In this document: piece after piece, positions 16,494 to 25,314 of the stretch
How the letters are laid out: the number at the start of each line of letters is the position of its first letter
Numbering within the stretch: the first letter of the stretch is position 1
Origin: Planctomycetota bacterium
GTDB taxonomy: Bacteria; Planctomycetota; UBA1135; JACQFD01
Direction of reading: 5' to 3'
DNA length: 64,000 nucleotides
Assembly: GCA_016792805.1 (NCBI GenBank)
Contig: JAEUHX010000013.1
Coordinates: forward strand, 17,309-81,308
Position numbers and translations under genes: made by a program
The notes under the pieces: generated by a model
Database searches by the model: none
The model's input: only the letters and a program-made list of their open reading frames with translations
What the model was told of the DNA's origin: nothing

Positions 16494-16757
16494 CTAAGTT
16501 CGGAGCATTCGAGGTAGGCAAGCATCGCGAGATGCGCGGGATCGCCGAGGCGAGGCCCGAGTGAGATTTCACAAGAGCTCCGGCGCCCCTCCGTGCGCGG
16601 CGCATTCGCGGACTCACATATGATCACGAGGGAGATTCAATAGAACGGACGCGCGCGAGTACTCCATCCTCTGGGGAACGGCGTCTAGAATCGAGCCGCG
16701 CGATTTTTTTCTGCTCCCCAAGTCTCTCGATCCATCGATCGTAGACGTGCTTAGAAC
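16494..16757. other. Gap between the MITE and the DHFR-family gene
   Basis: After the right CTAA duplication comes the ancestral end of the upstream gene (stop TAG near 16514), then sequence with no convincing gene. It contains an A/T-rich patch, CGATTTTTTTCTGC, near 16710. The promoter of the next gene should lie here, but I cannot place its boxes. Confidence 0.4.
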
Positions 16758-17330
16758 ATGAGAACTCAATACTACACAGCCAGTAGTCTCGACGGTTTCA
16801 TCGCCACTGAGGACCATTCGCTGGAGTGGCTTCTCCAGCTCGGGGACATAGCGGAGACGGGCTATCCCGACTTCATTCAGAGCGTCGGAGCGCTCGCAAT
16901 GGGTTCCTCGACCTATGAGTGGATGCTGCGTCATGTGGTGAAGCCTGGCTCGGAGGCGGCTTGGCCCTATTCGCAGCCGACCTGGGTCTTCTCGAGTCGT
17001 GCTCTCCCAAACGTCGTCGGGGCCAATATTCTATTTGTACGAGGCGACGTTCGTCCAGTGCACGCACACATGCTTCATGCAGCCGCGGGAAAGAACATCT
17101 GGCTCGTGGGTGGAGGCGACCTCGTCGGGCAATTCTACGACGCGGGATTATTGGACGAAATTATTGTACAGATCGGCTCCGTCACGCTTGGCGCGGGCAA
17201 GCCACTGCTGCCCCGTCGCATCGCCTTTCCGCCTCTATCGCTCAGATCGGCGCGGGCCATGGGCAAGGGATTCGCGGAACTTCGGTACGATGTACCCCAC
17301 AAAACGGACTCCAGATCTGCCGATGGTTGA
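16758..17330 (+). CDS. Dihydrofolate reductase family protein (RibD C-terminal-like, 190 aa)
   Basis: The sequence matches the YyaP/YwjB-like branch of the DHFR/RibD C-terminal superfamily: YYTASSLDGFIAT near the N-terminus, LAMGSSTYEWML in the first third, and KNIWLVGGGDLVGQFYDAGLLDEI, split here as NIWLVGGGDLV and AGLLDEI, in the middle. These proteins share the NADPH-binding fold of DHFR and act as reductases of pteridine or pyrimidine-like substrates, though specific activities are rarely known. It is cytoplasmic with no signal peptide and near-full length. It is a single gene, converging on the thioredoxin-fold gene 184 bases downstream. The gap between them holds nothing recognisable. 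Confidence 0.85.
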   Translation: MRTQYYTASSLDGFIATEDHSLEWLLQLGDIAETGYPDFIQSVGALAMGSSTYEWMLRHVVKPGSEAAWPYSQPTWVFSSRALPNVVGANILFVRGDVRPVHAHMLHAAAGKNIWLVGGGDLVGQFYDAGLLDEIIVQIGSVTLGAGKPLLPRRIAFPPLSLRSARAMGKGFAELRYDVPHKTDSRSADG

Positions 17331-17514
17331 GATCGCAGTGAAATGAGATCCTCCGCTCCTCTCTGGGGCGTTCGAATCTTTACAGCACCGACCACTTCCG
17401 TGAGCGGCTCGAGCGCGCCGCGCGGTCGAACCTCACTCATGCTCTGCGCTCCGACACCGCCTACCAGATGCGAACGGAGCCGGACCGCCTTCGTCGGTCT
17501 CTCGGTCGTGAGCG

Positions 17515-18726
17515 CTACCGCGGCGCGGAGCCGCGAGCGAGCTCAGCCTCCAGCGCGGGAATAAGGCATTCGGGACGCCGGCTCGACATACGCAGCGTGC
17601 CGTCGCGCCCCACCAGGAGAGCATGCGGGGCGAGCGTCACCCCGTAGCGCACGCCCCAGCTCTGGTCGAACGTATTAAATCCTTTCCCGTCGTAATACTG
17701 TGGGCACGTGAGCCCGAGTGCATGGGCCTTCTCTCGAACCGCGTCAGCTCCTCCATCGGTCCGCCACAAATAGACGCCGACGAAGTAGACGCCGCGCGCT
17801 TCGAGGTCGGCCTTTCGTCGGGAGACCCAGTCCCACGCGGTCCGGAAAGGCGCGTCATCGCCGTCCCACAGGATCACAATTCCCGGACGGCCGAGGTGTT
17901 CCAGGATCGAGACGCGATTCCCGGTCAGCAGGTCGTCGAACTCAAGCTCAACGGATTTCCCGATCGCTGCCAGACGGGCGCGCAGATTCTTGGGCGTGGC
18001 GGAGCTCATCGAGAAGGTGACCCAGTACTTTTCCGCCAGCTGAGTGAGGCGCTCGATCTCCTCGACGCTCGTCGCATGGGCGGAAGCGAGCTCGATGTAG
18101 TTCAGCGCGGCTCTCGCGTCATGCGGCGCCGCCGCGGCGGCTGCATCGGACATCTGTAGCTTATCCAAGTACGGCACCGAGTCTACAGAAAGTGCTGACC
18201 ACGCTCGAGCCAGCAGTGCGGCGGTGCGAATCGGTTCCCGAGTTTCGTGTGCGAGAAGCTCCTTGGTCTCTGCGAGCACATCGACGGATCGGTGCTGGAC
18301 GTTCTCCATCGCAGCCCATCGTCGATCGACGTGCTTCGCCGTTTGCGGATGATCCGGGGCAATGTGATACAGCTCCCAGGCGAGATCGATTTGCTTCTGT
18401 GCGCTATTGTGAACTGCCTCGAAGTAGGCATGGATCGCCTCCGGGCTCGCTCCGTCGGATCGTTGAGGAAAGCTCACAGAGCGAAGCTCCTGCAGGATCG
18501 TCTCGGCATCTCGCTTGCCGTTTGCAGCATCTGCCCGTTCGGAAGCTGCGGGGCGCGTTTGGGGCCGCTCGCCTCTCTGCGCGCACGGCGACGTCTGCCG
18601 GTGGATGGCCACTGGCTTCCGATCTCTCGGTCGAGCCGCAGTCGTCGGCGCGAGCACCGCCGCGGTCCAGCCGAAAACTAGGCCAGTCACAAATACCAGG
18701 GCGGCAATGAGCCTCGTGGCAGACAT
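17515..18726 (-). CDS. Membrane-anchored thioredoxin-fold protein lacking the CxxC pair (403 aa)
   Basis: An N-terminal anchor (LIAALVFVTGLVFGWTAAVLA) precedes a helical region to about residue 255 and a TlpA/AhpC-like thioredoxin-fold domain (about 258-400). The domain keeps the fold markers GRPGIVILWDG at the first beta strand and active-site turn, YFVGVYLWR, and GVTLAPHALLVGRDGTL with the cis-Pro region. The redox motif position is W287-D-G-D-D-A-P293, with no cysteines, so thiol-disulfide exchange is unlikely and a binding or sensory role is inferred. It is third in an operon after an ECF sigma factor and a single-TM protein, with 20 bases between. It may be part of the signal-sensing or output side of that regulon. 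Confidence 0.75.
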   Translation of the reverse strand: MSATRLIAALVFVTGLVFGWTAAVLAPTTAARPRDRKPVAIHRQTSPCAQRGERPQTRPAASERADAANGKRDAETILQELRSVSFPQRSDGASPEAIHAYFEAVHNSAQKQIDLAWELYHIAPDHPQTAKHVDRRWAAMENVQHRSVDVLAETKELLAHETREPIRTAALLARAWSALSVDSVPYLDKLQMSDAAAAAAPHDARAALNYIELASAHATSVEEIERLTQLAEKYWVTFSMSSATPKNLRARLAAIGKSVELEFDDLLTGNRVSILEHLGRPGIVILWDGDDAPFRTAWDWVSRRKADLEARGVYFVGVYLWRTDGGADAVREKAHALGLTCPQYYDGKGFNTFDQSWGVRYGVTLAPHALLVGRDGTLRMSSRRPECLIPALEAELARGSAPR

Positions 18727-18746
18727 GTTCAGCGCTCCCAGATTTG

Positions 18747-19175
18747 CTACTTTGCCGAGGGTTGAACCTTGGGAGCTGGAGCTTCTCCTTTCCCATTCTC
18801 CTCCAGGGAAAGAATCATTGAGTTGGGATCGCTCTCGATGTCCGCCTTCATGGCGTCGCCGGTGCCATTCTCCACATGAAGCATGAACGGCTTGGCCGCG
18901 GGGTCTCCGTCGAACTTCAGGTACTCGCGGCCAACCTCGTCCTGCACAACAGAAATGCTCTGCATCACTCGCGCTGCGCCGGCGCCGATCGCGGCGCCAG
19001 TCAGGAGCAGCAGCCCCAGCACAGTGGCGGTCACGAGCTTGCTTGTGTGAGAACTAACGCTTGCGTCAAACTGTTGCATAATGCGTGCCTCGATCGATTG
19101 GATGGTTTCGGGGGAACCCCAGGGTTCTCCCTTGAGGTGGTCCAGTGCGAGGAGTTCGGATTCTTGATTCGTCAT
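18747..19175 (-). CDS. Single-TM protein, candidate anti-sigma factor (142 aa)
   Basis: About 47 cytoplasmic residues (including EPWGSPETIQSIEARIMQQF) precede one membrane segment (LVTATVLGLLLLTGAAIGAG, residues 47-66), followed by an outward-facing tail of about 75 residues that ends in a Pro/Lys-rich stretch. It lies 21 bases downstream of an ECF sigma gene on the same strand, the position usually taken by anti-sigma factors. The topology fits, but I see no HxxxCxxC zinc anti-sigma motif, so the assignment rests on context. The alternative is an envelope protein of unknown role under sigma control. Confidence 0.55.
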   Translation of the reverse strand: MTNQESELLALDHLKGEPWGSPETIQSIEARIMQQFDASVSSHTSKLVTATVLGLLLLTGAAIGAGAARVMQSISVVQDEVGREYLKFDGDPAAKPFMLHVENGTGDAMKADIESDPNSMILSLEENGKGEAPAPKVQPSAK

Positions 19176-19196
19176 GGGTTGTTCATTCTTGGAGTC

Positions 19197-19811
19197 TCAT
19201 CGATTCTCAAAGGTCCGGCCGAGCTTGTCCCGAAGCTGGTCGCGGCCGCGGGCGAGGCGCGACTGCACAGTTCCCACTGGAATCTTCAGTACTTGGGCTG
19301 TCTCCTCGAGAGACAGTCCCTCGAGATAGCGCAACGAGAGCGCCTCCTGGTACTTCCTCGGAAGTGTAAGGAGTGCCCTGCGAGCCTGCTCTCGACTCTC
19401 GCGCTCGACAGGCCCGTCTCCCGCGCTGATAGCCACCGGCTCCATCGGATCTCCGTCGAGAGAGAGCCATCGTCGGATCTGTTGCTTTCGCAGCCAAGTG
19501 GCAATGCGGCGCAAGGCGATGCGATACAACCAATATCGAATGGGAACTCCCTGGTCGTCGAATCGGTGCAGCGATCGCATCGCTTCAAGAAAGGTCTCGG
19601 CGGTTAAATCTTCCGTTCGATGCGGATCGCCAATTCGCCGATGGATGTACCTCCCGATCGCACCCACGTGGGCGCGATAGAGCGTTGCGAAGGCGTCTCG
19701 ATCCGTGGTTGCTCGGACTGCCATGGCGCGCTCTGTCGCGGGGGCCATGGTCGAGGGCACCGGCGCAGCATGAGTGGACGGCGGCAGCACGAATTCGGAG
19801 GACGAGGCCAT
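19197..19811 (-). CDS. ECF-type RNA polymerase sigma-70 factor (204 aa)
   Basis: Region 2 is seen as FATLYRAHVGAIGRYIHRRIGDPHRTEDLTAETFLEAM, given here as its landmarks YRAHVGAIGRYI and DLTAETFLEA, followed by YWLYRIALRRIATWLR. Region 4 follows as LTLPRKYQEALSLRYLEGLS and ETAQVLKIPVGTVQSRLARG, the helix-turn-helix that reads the -35 element. There is no region 1.1 or 3, as expected for extracytoplasmic-function factors. The true start may be an internal Met such as the one before APATERAMAV. It heads a three-gene operon with a single-TM protein and a thioredoxin-fold protein and is divergent from the first metalloprotease, with 130 bases shared for promoters. Confidence 0.92.
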   Translation of the reverse strand: MASSSEFVLPPSTHAAPVPSTMAPATERAMAVRATTDRDAFATLYRAHVGAIGRYIHRRIGDPHRTEDLTAETFLEAMRSLHRFDDQGVPIRYWLYRIALRRIATWLRKQQIRRWLSLDGDPMEPVAISAGDGPVERESREQARRALLTLPRKYQEALSLRYLEGLSLEETAQVLKIPVGTVQSRLARGRDQLRDKLGRTFENR

Positions 19812-19941
19812 CGACGGGAGGGGAATCGCAGGCCAGGCTCGCTATGGTCCCCGAAAAATCTCCGAATGCCGGGACGCGACAGAAGCGCTCTCGCAGGCGA
19901 GGATGGCGCACCCGAGAACTCTTCGCGCTGGATTGCCCGAC

Positions 19942-22509
19942 ATGATCGCAGCCACCTTTGCCCTCGCGCTCGCCCTCCAAGACGCTCCCGCCGACGCCGT
20001 GGCAGGCCGGGCCCTCGAGGCAACGCGCCTCGCGCGCGTTTCTTTGGATTTTGTTACTGATCCGTGGCGGCGCGTGCGCCTTGTCGTTCCGGTTCTCGGC
20101 GAGCCGCTCCTTCTTGAGCTCGAGCCGGCCGAAGTGCGCTCACAACAATTTGAGGTCCGCGTCCAGTCGGCCTCGGGTGCCGCCACGAAGTGGAGCGCAC
20201 CCGCCTCGGGAGCCGTGCGCGGCCGCGTGCTGCGCCATGGGCTGCTTCCGATCGGCACCGTGGCCGGCTCCCTCGAAGGCGGAATGTTGCGCGCGAAGCT
20301 CACTGCAGACGGCGCCGTCTACGGCGTGCAGCCGCTCCTCGACGCGCTGCCGGGCGCGGCCCCAGGCGAGCACGTCGTGTATGCTTCCGACGATCTGTTG
20401 CCTTCGGCTGCCCTCTGCGGCGAGCCCACCGGTGCCGCACCCGCCGCGCCGCCTCCGCAGTCCGCCGCCGCAGCCGCCGTCGGCGCTCTCCGACAAGCTG
20501 AGATGGCCTTCGACGTCGATTTCGAAGGGTTACAAAAATACGGATCGATCGGAGCCGCCGTCGCTGAAATCGAAGCGCTCGTTGCCACCATGGCCGTTGC
20601 CTTCGAGGCGGAGCTCGGGATTACTTATAAAGTCGGGACGATCGTCATCCGCGAGGCCGAGCCCGATCCGTACACAGCGCCCGACCACCAGGGCCTCCTC
20701 ACGGAGTTCAAGACGGAGTGGAATACCCATCAAACGGCTGTGAAGCGCGACCTCGCCTATCTGTTCACGGGGCGGCAGCTCGGCAACGTGGCTGGATTCG
20801 CGACCGTGAAGACCGTTTGTAATCTCTCCAACGCCTACGGTCTCTCGCGGGCCCTCGTCAATGCGAACTTTGCGAAGCGCGCCTCGAACCTCGCGCACGA
20901 GGTCGGCCATATGTGGGGTGCTCTCCATTGCGACGGCAGCCCCGATTGCGGAATCATGTGCGGCACGCTCGGCGGCTGTAACATGAGCCTCACGGTCTTC
21001 GGCGCCACATCTGTGAACGAAATGAAGCCGCTCACGACGGCGGCGTCCTGCCTTACCACGATTCCGGCGCCGCTGTCGGCTCCTTTCGCCGACGGATTCG
21101 AAGGCTCCTCGATTGCCGCAGACCGCTGGACCACCAACTCCGGCGCCGCAGCCGGCACGGCCGCGCTTGCGGAGCCTGGCGGCACGCGCTCGGCGAACCT
21201 CGACGGCACCGATTCGCTCGAATCGAACCGATTCTTGCTCTCGGCGTCGTCGGGGCTCGTGGCCGGATTCTGGGTCGAACATCGCGGGCCGGCCGCCGGT
21301 GAGACCTTACTCTTCGAATACTTGAACTCGGCGAGCGTCTGGACCGCGCTCCTCACGGCGGAGTCGGATGGCACCGTGCAGTCCGTGTTCCGGCGCAAGC
21401 GCGCGCTGCTTCCGGGGGACGCCTACCACGACCAGATGCGTCTGCGGTTCAAGGCCGGCGGAAATGCTGCGACCGACGATTGGTTCGTCGACGACGTCAG
21501 CGTCGCCGCAGGCAGCGCTTCCGCGGCCGTGGCCGGCTCCGGCGCGATCGTACAGTTCCAGTCGGTCGGCTCCGCCGAGGCAGTCCCGCGAAGCGTTTCC
21601 GTCACGATCGACGGGACTCCCGGCCTCGCGCTTCCTTGGTCGGCTTCAGAGGCCGTGGATGTGCCCTGGCTCGCCGTCACGAGCGGCGCGGGCATCTCCG
21701 ACGGCTTGAGCCCGGAGCCGACGGCGGCGCTCCAGCTCACGACCGGCGCGCTTCCCGAAGGTCTCCATCGCGCATTTGTGAGAGTCACCGATACTGCCGG
21801 CGGCGGCAGCTTCTTCGATGTGCCCGTCACCGCGGTCGTTGTTCCCGAGGTCGGATTTGTGCTCGGAGACACATTGGAGGGGGCGGTCGCCGATCCCGCC
21901 GACCAAGACCGCGCGTCGTTCCTCGCCCTAGCCGGCACGACGGTTTCTTTGAAGGCCAAGCTCACCGCCGGGAGCTCGCTCCAGCCGGTGATCGAGGTCG
22001 CGAGCGCCGACGGCAGCTTCACAAAAGTCCTCACTTTTGGAACCCTCAAGAAAGACACCATAAAGTCGGTCAAGCTGCCCGCGTCGGGCCTTTATCACGC
22101 GCGCATCTCCGGAGCGGGCGGCACCTCCGGCGCCTACGCGATCGCCACCTCCGCGAAGCTCCCCAAGCTCGGCGCCCTCGCCGGAAAAAAGCTCGCCCCC
22201 AAGGTCGCCGGCGGCGTCCTCGAGCTGCCGTTCCTCGCGCTCCCCGGCTCGCGCCTCGAGGCCGCCGTCGTGCCGTCGGCCGGCACCATTCCGCTCGTGC
22301 TCGAGCTCCTGCCGCCCTCCGGCGCGGCTCTCGCCACCGGCACCTTCGAGGGCGCTTACGGCGCGGCTGGGCGCGCGCTCTTCGGCATTCCGCTCGGCGA
22401 AGCCGGCACCTACCGCCTGCGCATCGCCGGATTCGCCGCCAAGGAAGCGGTCGTTGTGACGCTGACTCCATCGCTTCCCGCCGGCGGCGCCACAGTCGCC
22501 GTTCCCTGA
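19942..22509 (+). CDS. Secreted metzincin-type zinc metalloprotease with C-terminal beta domains (855 aa)
   Basis: A short signal peptide (MIAATFALALALQDAPADA) leads to a propeptide-like region and a metalloprotease domain with the extended zinc motif HEVGHMWGALH (His319, Glu320, His323, His329). A Cys-rich segment follows, DCGIMCGTLGGC, with a Met that could form the metzincin Met-turn, as in reprolysin-type (M12B-like) enzymes. Beyond about residue 375 come a beta-sandwich region (ending FVDDVSV), an Ig-like stretch and PPC-like modules (GDTLEGAVADPADQDRASF). It is secreted and likely degrades extracellular protein. An alternative start at 19903 (MAHPRTLRAG) would lengthen the leader. A paralogue follows directly, indicating tandem duplication. 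Confidence 0.85.
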   Translation: MIAATFALALALQDAPADAVAGRALEATRLARVSLDFVTDPWRRVRLVVPVLGEPLLLELEPAEVRSQQFEVRVQSASGAATKWSAPASGAVRGRVLRHGLLPIGTVAGSLEGGMLRAKLTADGAVYGVQPLLDALPGAAPGEHVVYASDDLLPSAALCGEPTGAAPAAPPPQSAAAAAVGALRQAEMAFDVDFEGLQKYGSIGAAVAEIEALVATMAVAFEAELGITYKVGTIVIREAEPDPYTAPDHQGLLTEFKTEWNTHQTAVKRDLAYLFTGRQLGNVAGFATVKTVCNLSNAYGLSRALVNANFAKRASNLAHEVGHMWGALHCDGSPDCGIMCGTLGGCNMSLTVFGATSVNEMKPLTTAASCLTTIPAPLSAPFADGFEGSSIAADRWTTNSGAAAGTAALAEPGGTRSANLDGTDSLESNRFLLSASSGLVAGFWVEHRGPAAGETLLFEYLNSASVWTALLTAESDGTVQSVFRRKRALLPGDAYHDQMRLRFKAGGNAATDDWFVDDVSVAAGSASAAVAGSGAIVQFQSVGSAEAVPRSVSVTIDGTPGLALPWSASEAVDVPWLAVTSGAGISDGLSPEPTAALQLTTGALPEGLHRAFVRVTDTAGGGSFFDVPVTAVVVPEVGFVLGDTLEGAVADPADQDRASFLALAGTTVSLKAKLTAGSSLQPVIEVASADGSFTKVLTFGTLKKDTIKSVKLPASGLYHARISGAGGTSGAYAIATSAKLPKLGALAGKKLAPKVAGGVLELPFLALPGSRLEAAVVPSAGTIPLVLELLPPSGAALATGTFEGAYGAAGRALFGIPLGEAGTYRLRIAGFAAKEAVVVTLTPSLPAGGATVAVP

Positions 22510-22652
22510 CACCGAAGGAGACGCCCGTCCACTGCCGAAAAGGGGAGCGCGCTGGCGGGCTCGGTGGGTGGGGTCCATGCTGAAGGCCCCCGAGCCCGTT
22601 CCACGCTGTTGACCTCAGGACTCGCGCCGAAGGCACGCAGACGAAAACCTCG

Positions 22653-25271
22653 ATGAACTCGCTCGCATTTCTTGGGCTCACGCTTCTTGGAATCCCGTCG
22701 GTCGCGGCACAGGCCATTGGGCCCTCGGATCGCGACTGCGCTCTGCGCGCTCAGCTCGGCGTTTGTGAACTCTCGCGCGAGCGTCTGGAGTTGCATTCGG
22801 ATCCCGATGGCCGCATGCGCACTGTGGTGCACGTCGACGGAGAAGCGATGTTGCTCGACCTTCGCCCGCACTCGTTTCGGGCGCCAGGGTTCGAGGTGCT
22901 GCTCGTCGACGGAGTGAAGACCACAAAAATCGCCGCGCCGCCTCCGGCAACCTTTCGCGGCACCCTCTGGAAACATGGTGTGGAGCGCGTGGGGGCGGTT
23001 ACGGCCGCCTACGCCGCGGGAGCGCTCCGCGGCACGCTCGAACTCGACAGCGGGCGACGATTCGGTATGCAACCGCTGCGCGACCTCGACGAGTTCGCTG
23101 ACCCGTTCGAGGTCCTGATTCACGACGTGCAGGACGCCTTGCCGCAGCCGTTCGCGTGTGCGGCGATGGTGGAGGGCACTGGACCGCAGGGGGCCGCGCC
23201 GCAGGGCGCGCCCGGCGCGCCGCAGCCGGCACTTTCGCTCGTCGAGGGCGAGATCGCCATCGACGTCGATTACGAAGCATTCCTTACTTATGGCGGCACG
23301 CCCGACGCGGTCACGGCGGAGGTCGAGAGCCTCTTCAATCAAGTCTCAGCGATCTATGAGCAGCAGCTTGGAGTTGTGTATGAACTCAAGACGCTCATCC
23401 TGCGCACTTCCGCCGCAGATCCGTACTCCGCGACGGCTGTGAGCGACGTGCTGAACGAGCTGCGGCTCCACTGGAACGCAAACCATAACTCGGTTCAGCG
23501 CGATCTCACCTTTCTGATGACGGGGAAGAATTTTGGGCAAGTCGTCGGCCTCGCGTATGTCGGCGTGGGGTGCGACACTGGATTCGCGTACGGGCTGGCG
23601 CGCGCCAAGTTCTCCGTGAGCGATCAGCGAAATGTGACGGCGGCGGCTCACGAGCTTGGTCATATGTGGGGTTCGGGGCACTGCGACGGCACCGCCGACT
23701 GCGGAATCATGTGCAGCTTCCTCGGCGGCTGCTCGGGCAGCGAGACAACGTTCGGCGCGCAGGCGCTCGCCGAGATGAACGCGTACATTGCTACAAAAAG
23801 CTGCCTCGCGACGCTGCCGGGCCCGCTCTCGCTGCCCTTCGAGGAGAGCTTTGCCGAAGCCGCCGTGTCGTCGAGCCGTTGGACGCTCGGCTCGGGGGCG
23901 GCGATCTCCACAGCGGCCGTCGCCGAGCCGAGCGGAACTCGATCGGCGAATCTCGACGGGGGCGATTCGCTGGGAACGAATGGCATGCAGCTGGCTGGGC
24001 TTTCCAACCATGAGGTCCGCTACTGGACGGAGCGCCGCGGTGTCGAGGCGGGTGAGAGCCTTCGCGTTCAATTTTTGGATTCGACTGAGACGTGGAACGA
24101 ACTGGAGGAACTGCTCTCCGACGGGTGGACGCAGTCGATTTTCTTCGAGAGCCGCAAGACGCTGCCGCCCTCGGCCTTCCATAATAACTTCCGGCTCCGC
24201 TTCGTCGCTGCGGGGAGCGCCGCCGACGATGATTGGTATATCGACGACGTGAGCATTGTGTCGCTCGGGGCGCCAGCCGCCCGTTTTTGTGCGGAGAACA
24301 TCTCGGCGATCACGGCCTATCGCGTGCTCGGAGACGGCTCGACGCTCGCACAGAGTTCGCCCGTGGCAAGCTGCGGCACAGCAGGGACGGCGCTTCCTTG
24401 GACGGCATCCAACGTCGATGGCGCCACATGGCTCGCATTCACGACGGCCTCAGGAACCGTCGACGGCGTCGGCCCGGAAGGTTCTGTGGGATTGCAGCTT
24501 TCGACCGGAGATCTTCCCGTCGGAGTGCACCGAGCGCGGGCGCGGCTCGCGAAGTCGTCCGATGCGGCCGTCTTTTATGATGTTCCGGTGACGGCCGTCG
24601 TTGCCCCCGGGCCGTCGTTCCAGCTCGGCGACACGCTCACGGGAGAGCTCACTTCCGGCGAATCCGATGATTCCGCGTCGTTCGTCGCGCTCGGCGGCAC
24701 TGTGCTGACGCTCACGGCCAAGGTGGTGACGGGTTCGACGCTGAAGCTCGTGGCGACGCTCCTCGACTCGACGGGGGCCGTGGTGAAGACAGTGAAGGTC
24801 GGGGCGCCGACGACGAAGGACATCAAGAAAACGATCAAGGTCCCGTCGTCGGGCCTTTTCACGCTCGCGCTCACGGCCGAGGCTGGCACCACCGGGCTCT
24901 ACGAAATTGTGACAAGCGCGAAGCAGCCGAAGCTCGGCGCCGTGAATGCCAAGAAATCGGCGCCGAAGGTGAATGGCGGGCCGCTCGAGATTCCTTTTTG
25001 GTCGGTGCCCGGATCGTCGCTCGACGTGGCGGTGGTGCCCACGGTGGGAAGCCTCCCGCTCACGCTCGCGCTGGTGGACCCCAATGGCAACGTGCTGGAA
25101 ACGGGTGTCTACGAGCGAAGCTACGGCGCGTCGGGCATCTGCCTGACTCGGATGCCGCTCGGAATGCTCGGCGCCTGCAAGCTGCGCATCTCGGGGTTCA
25201 CGCTGAAAGAATCTGTGAGTGTCACACTTTCGGTGCGCACACCGACGAGCGCATCGACCGTCTCGTTGTAG
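22653..25271 (+). CDS. Secreted metzincin-type zinc metalloprotease, tandem paralogue (872 aa)
   Basis: This gene repeats the layout of its upstream neighbour. It has a signal peptide (FLGLTLLGIPSVAAQA), a prodomain with a matching W-x-HG-V-x-x-V-G-A segment, and the zinc motif HELGHMWGSGH (His333, Glu334, His337, His343). DCGIMCSFLGGC follows, then a beta-sandwich ending WYIDDVSIV and PPC-like modules (FQLGDTLTGELTSGESDDSA). The two proteins differ clearly in loop sequences, so the duplication is not recent. A secreted endopeptidase is the expected role. It lies 143 bases after the first copy and converges on the alpha/beta hydrolase gene 43 bases away. Confidence 0.86.
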   Translation: MNSLAFLGLTLLGIPSVAAQAIGPSDRDCALRAQLGVCELSRERLELHSDPDGRMRTVVHVDGEAMLLDLRPHSFRAPGFEVLLVDGVKTTKIAAPPPATFRGTLWKHGVERVGAVTAAYAAGALRGTLELDSGRRFGMQPLRDLDEFADPFEVLIHDVQDALPQPFACAAMVEGTGPQGAAPQGAPGAPQPALSLVEGEIAIDVDYEAFLTYGGTPDAVTAEVESLFNQVSAIYEQQLGVVYELKTLILRTSAADPYSATAVSDVLNELRLHWNANHNSVQRDLTFLMTGKNFGQVVGLAYVGVGCDTGFAYGLARAKFSVSDQRNVTAAAHELGHMWGSGHCDGTADCGIMCSFLGGCSGSETTFGAQALAEMNAYIATKSCLATLPGPLSLPFEESFAEAAVSSSRWTLGSGAAISTAAVAEPSGTRSANLDGGDSLGTNGMQLAGLSNHEVRYWTERRGVEAGESLRVQFLDSTETWNELEELLSDGWTQSIFFESRKTLPPSAFHNNFRLRFVAAGSAADDDWYIDDVSIVSLGAPAARFCAENISAITAYRVLGDGSTLAQSSPVASCGTAGTALPWTASNVDGATWLAFTTASGTVDGVGPEGSVGLQLSTGDLPVGVHRARARLAKSSDAAVFYDVPVTAVVAPGPSFQLGDTLTGELTSGESDDSASFVALGGTVLTLTAKVVTGSTLKLVATLLDSTGAVVKTVKVGAPTTKDIKKTIKVPSSGLFTLALTAEAGTTGLYEIVTSAKQPKLGAVNAKKSAPKVNGGPLEIPFWSVPGSSLDVAVVPTVGSLPLTLALVDPNGNVLETGVYERSYGASGICLTRMPLGMLGACKLRISGFTLKESVSVTLSVRTPTSASTVSL

Positions 25272-25314
25272 TTTCCGAGCGACGTCTCACCGCGGACCGG
25301 CTGCGCCGCAGGCG

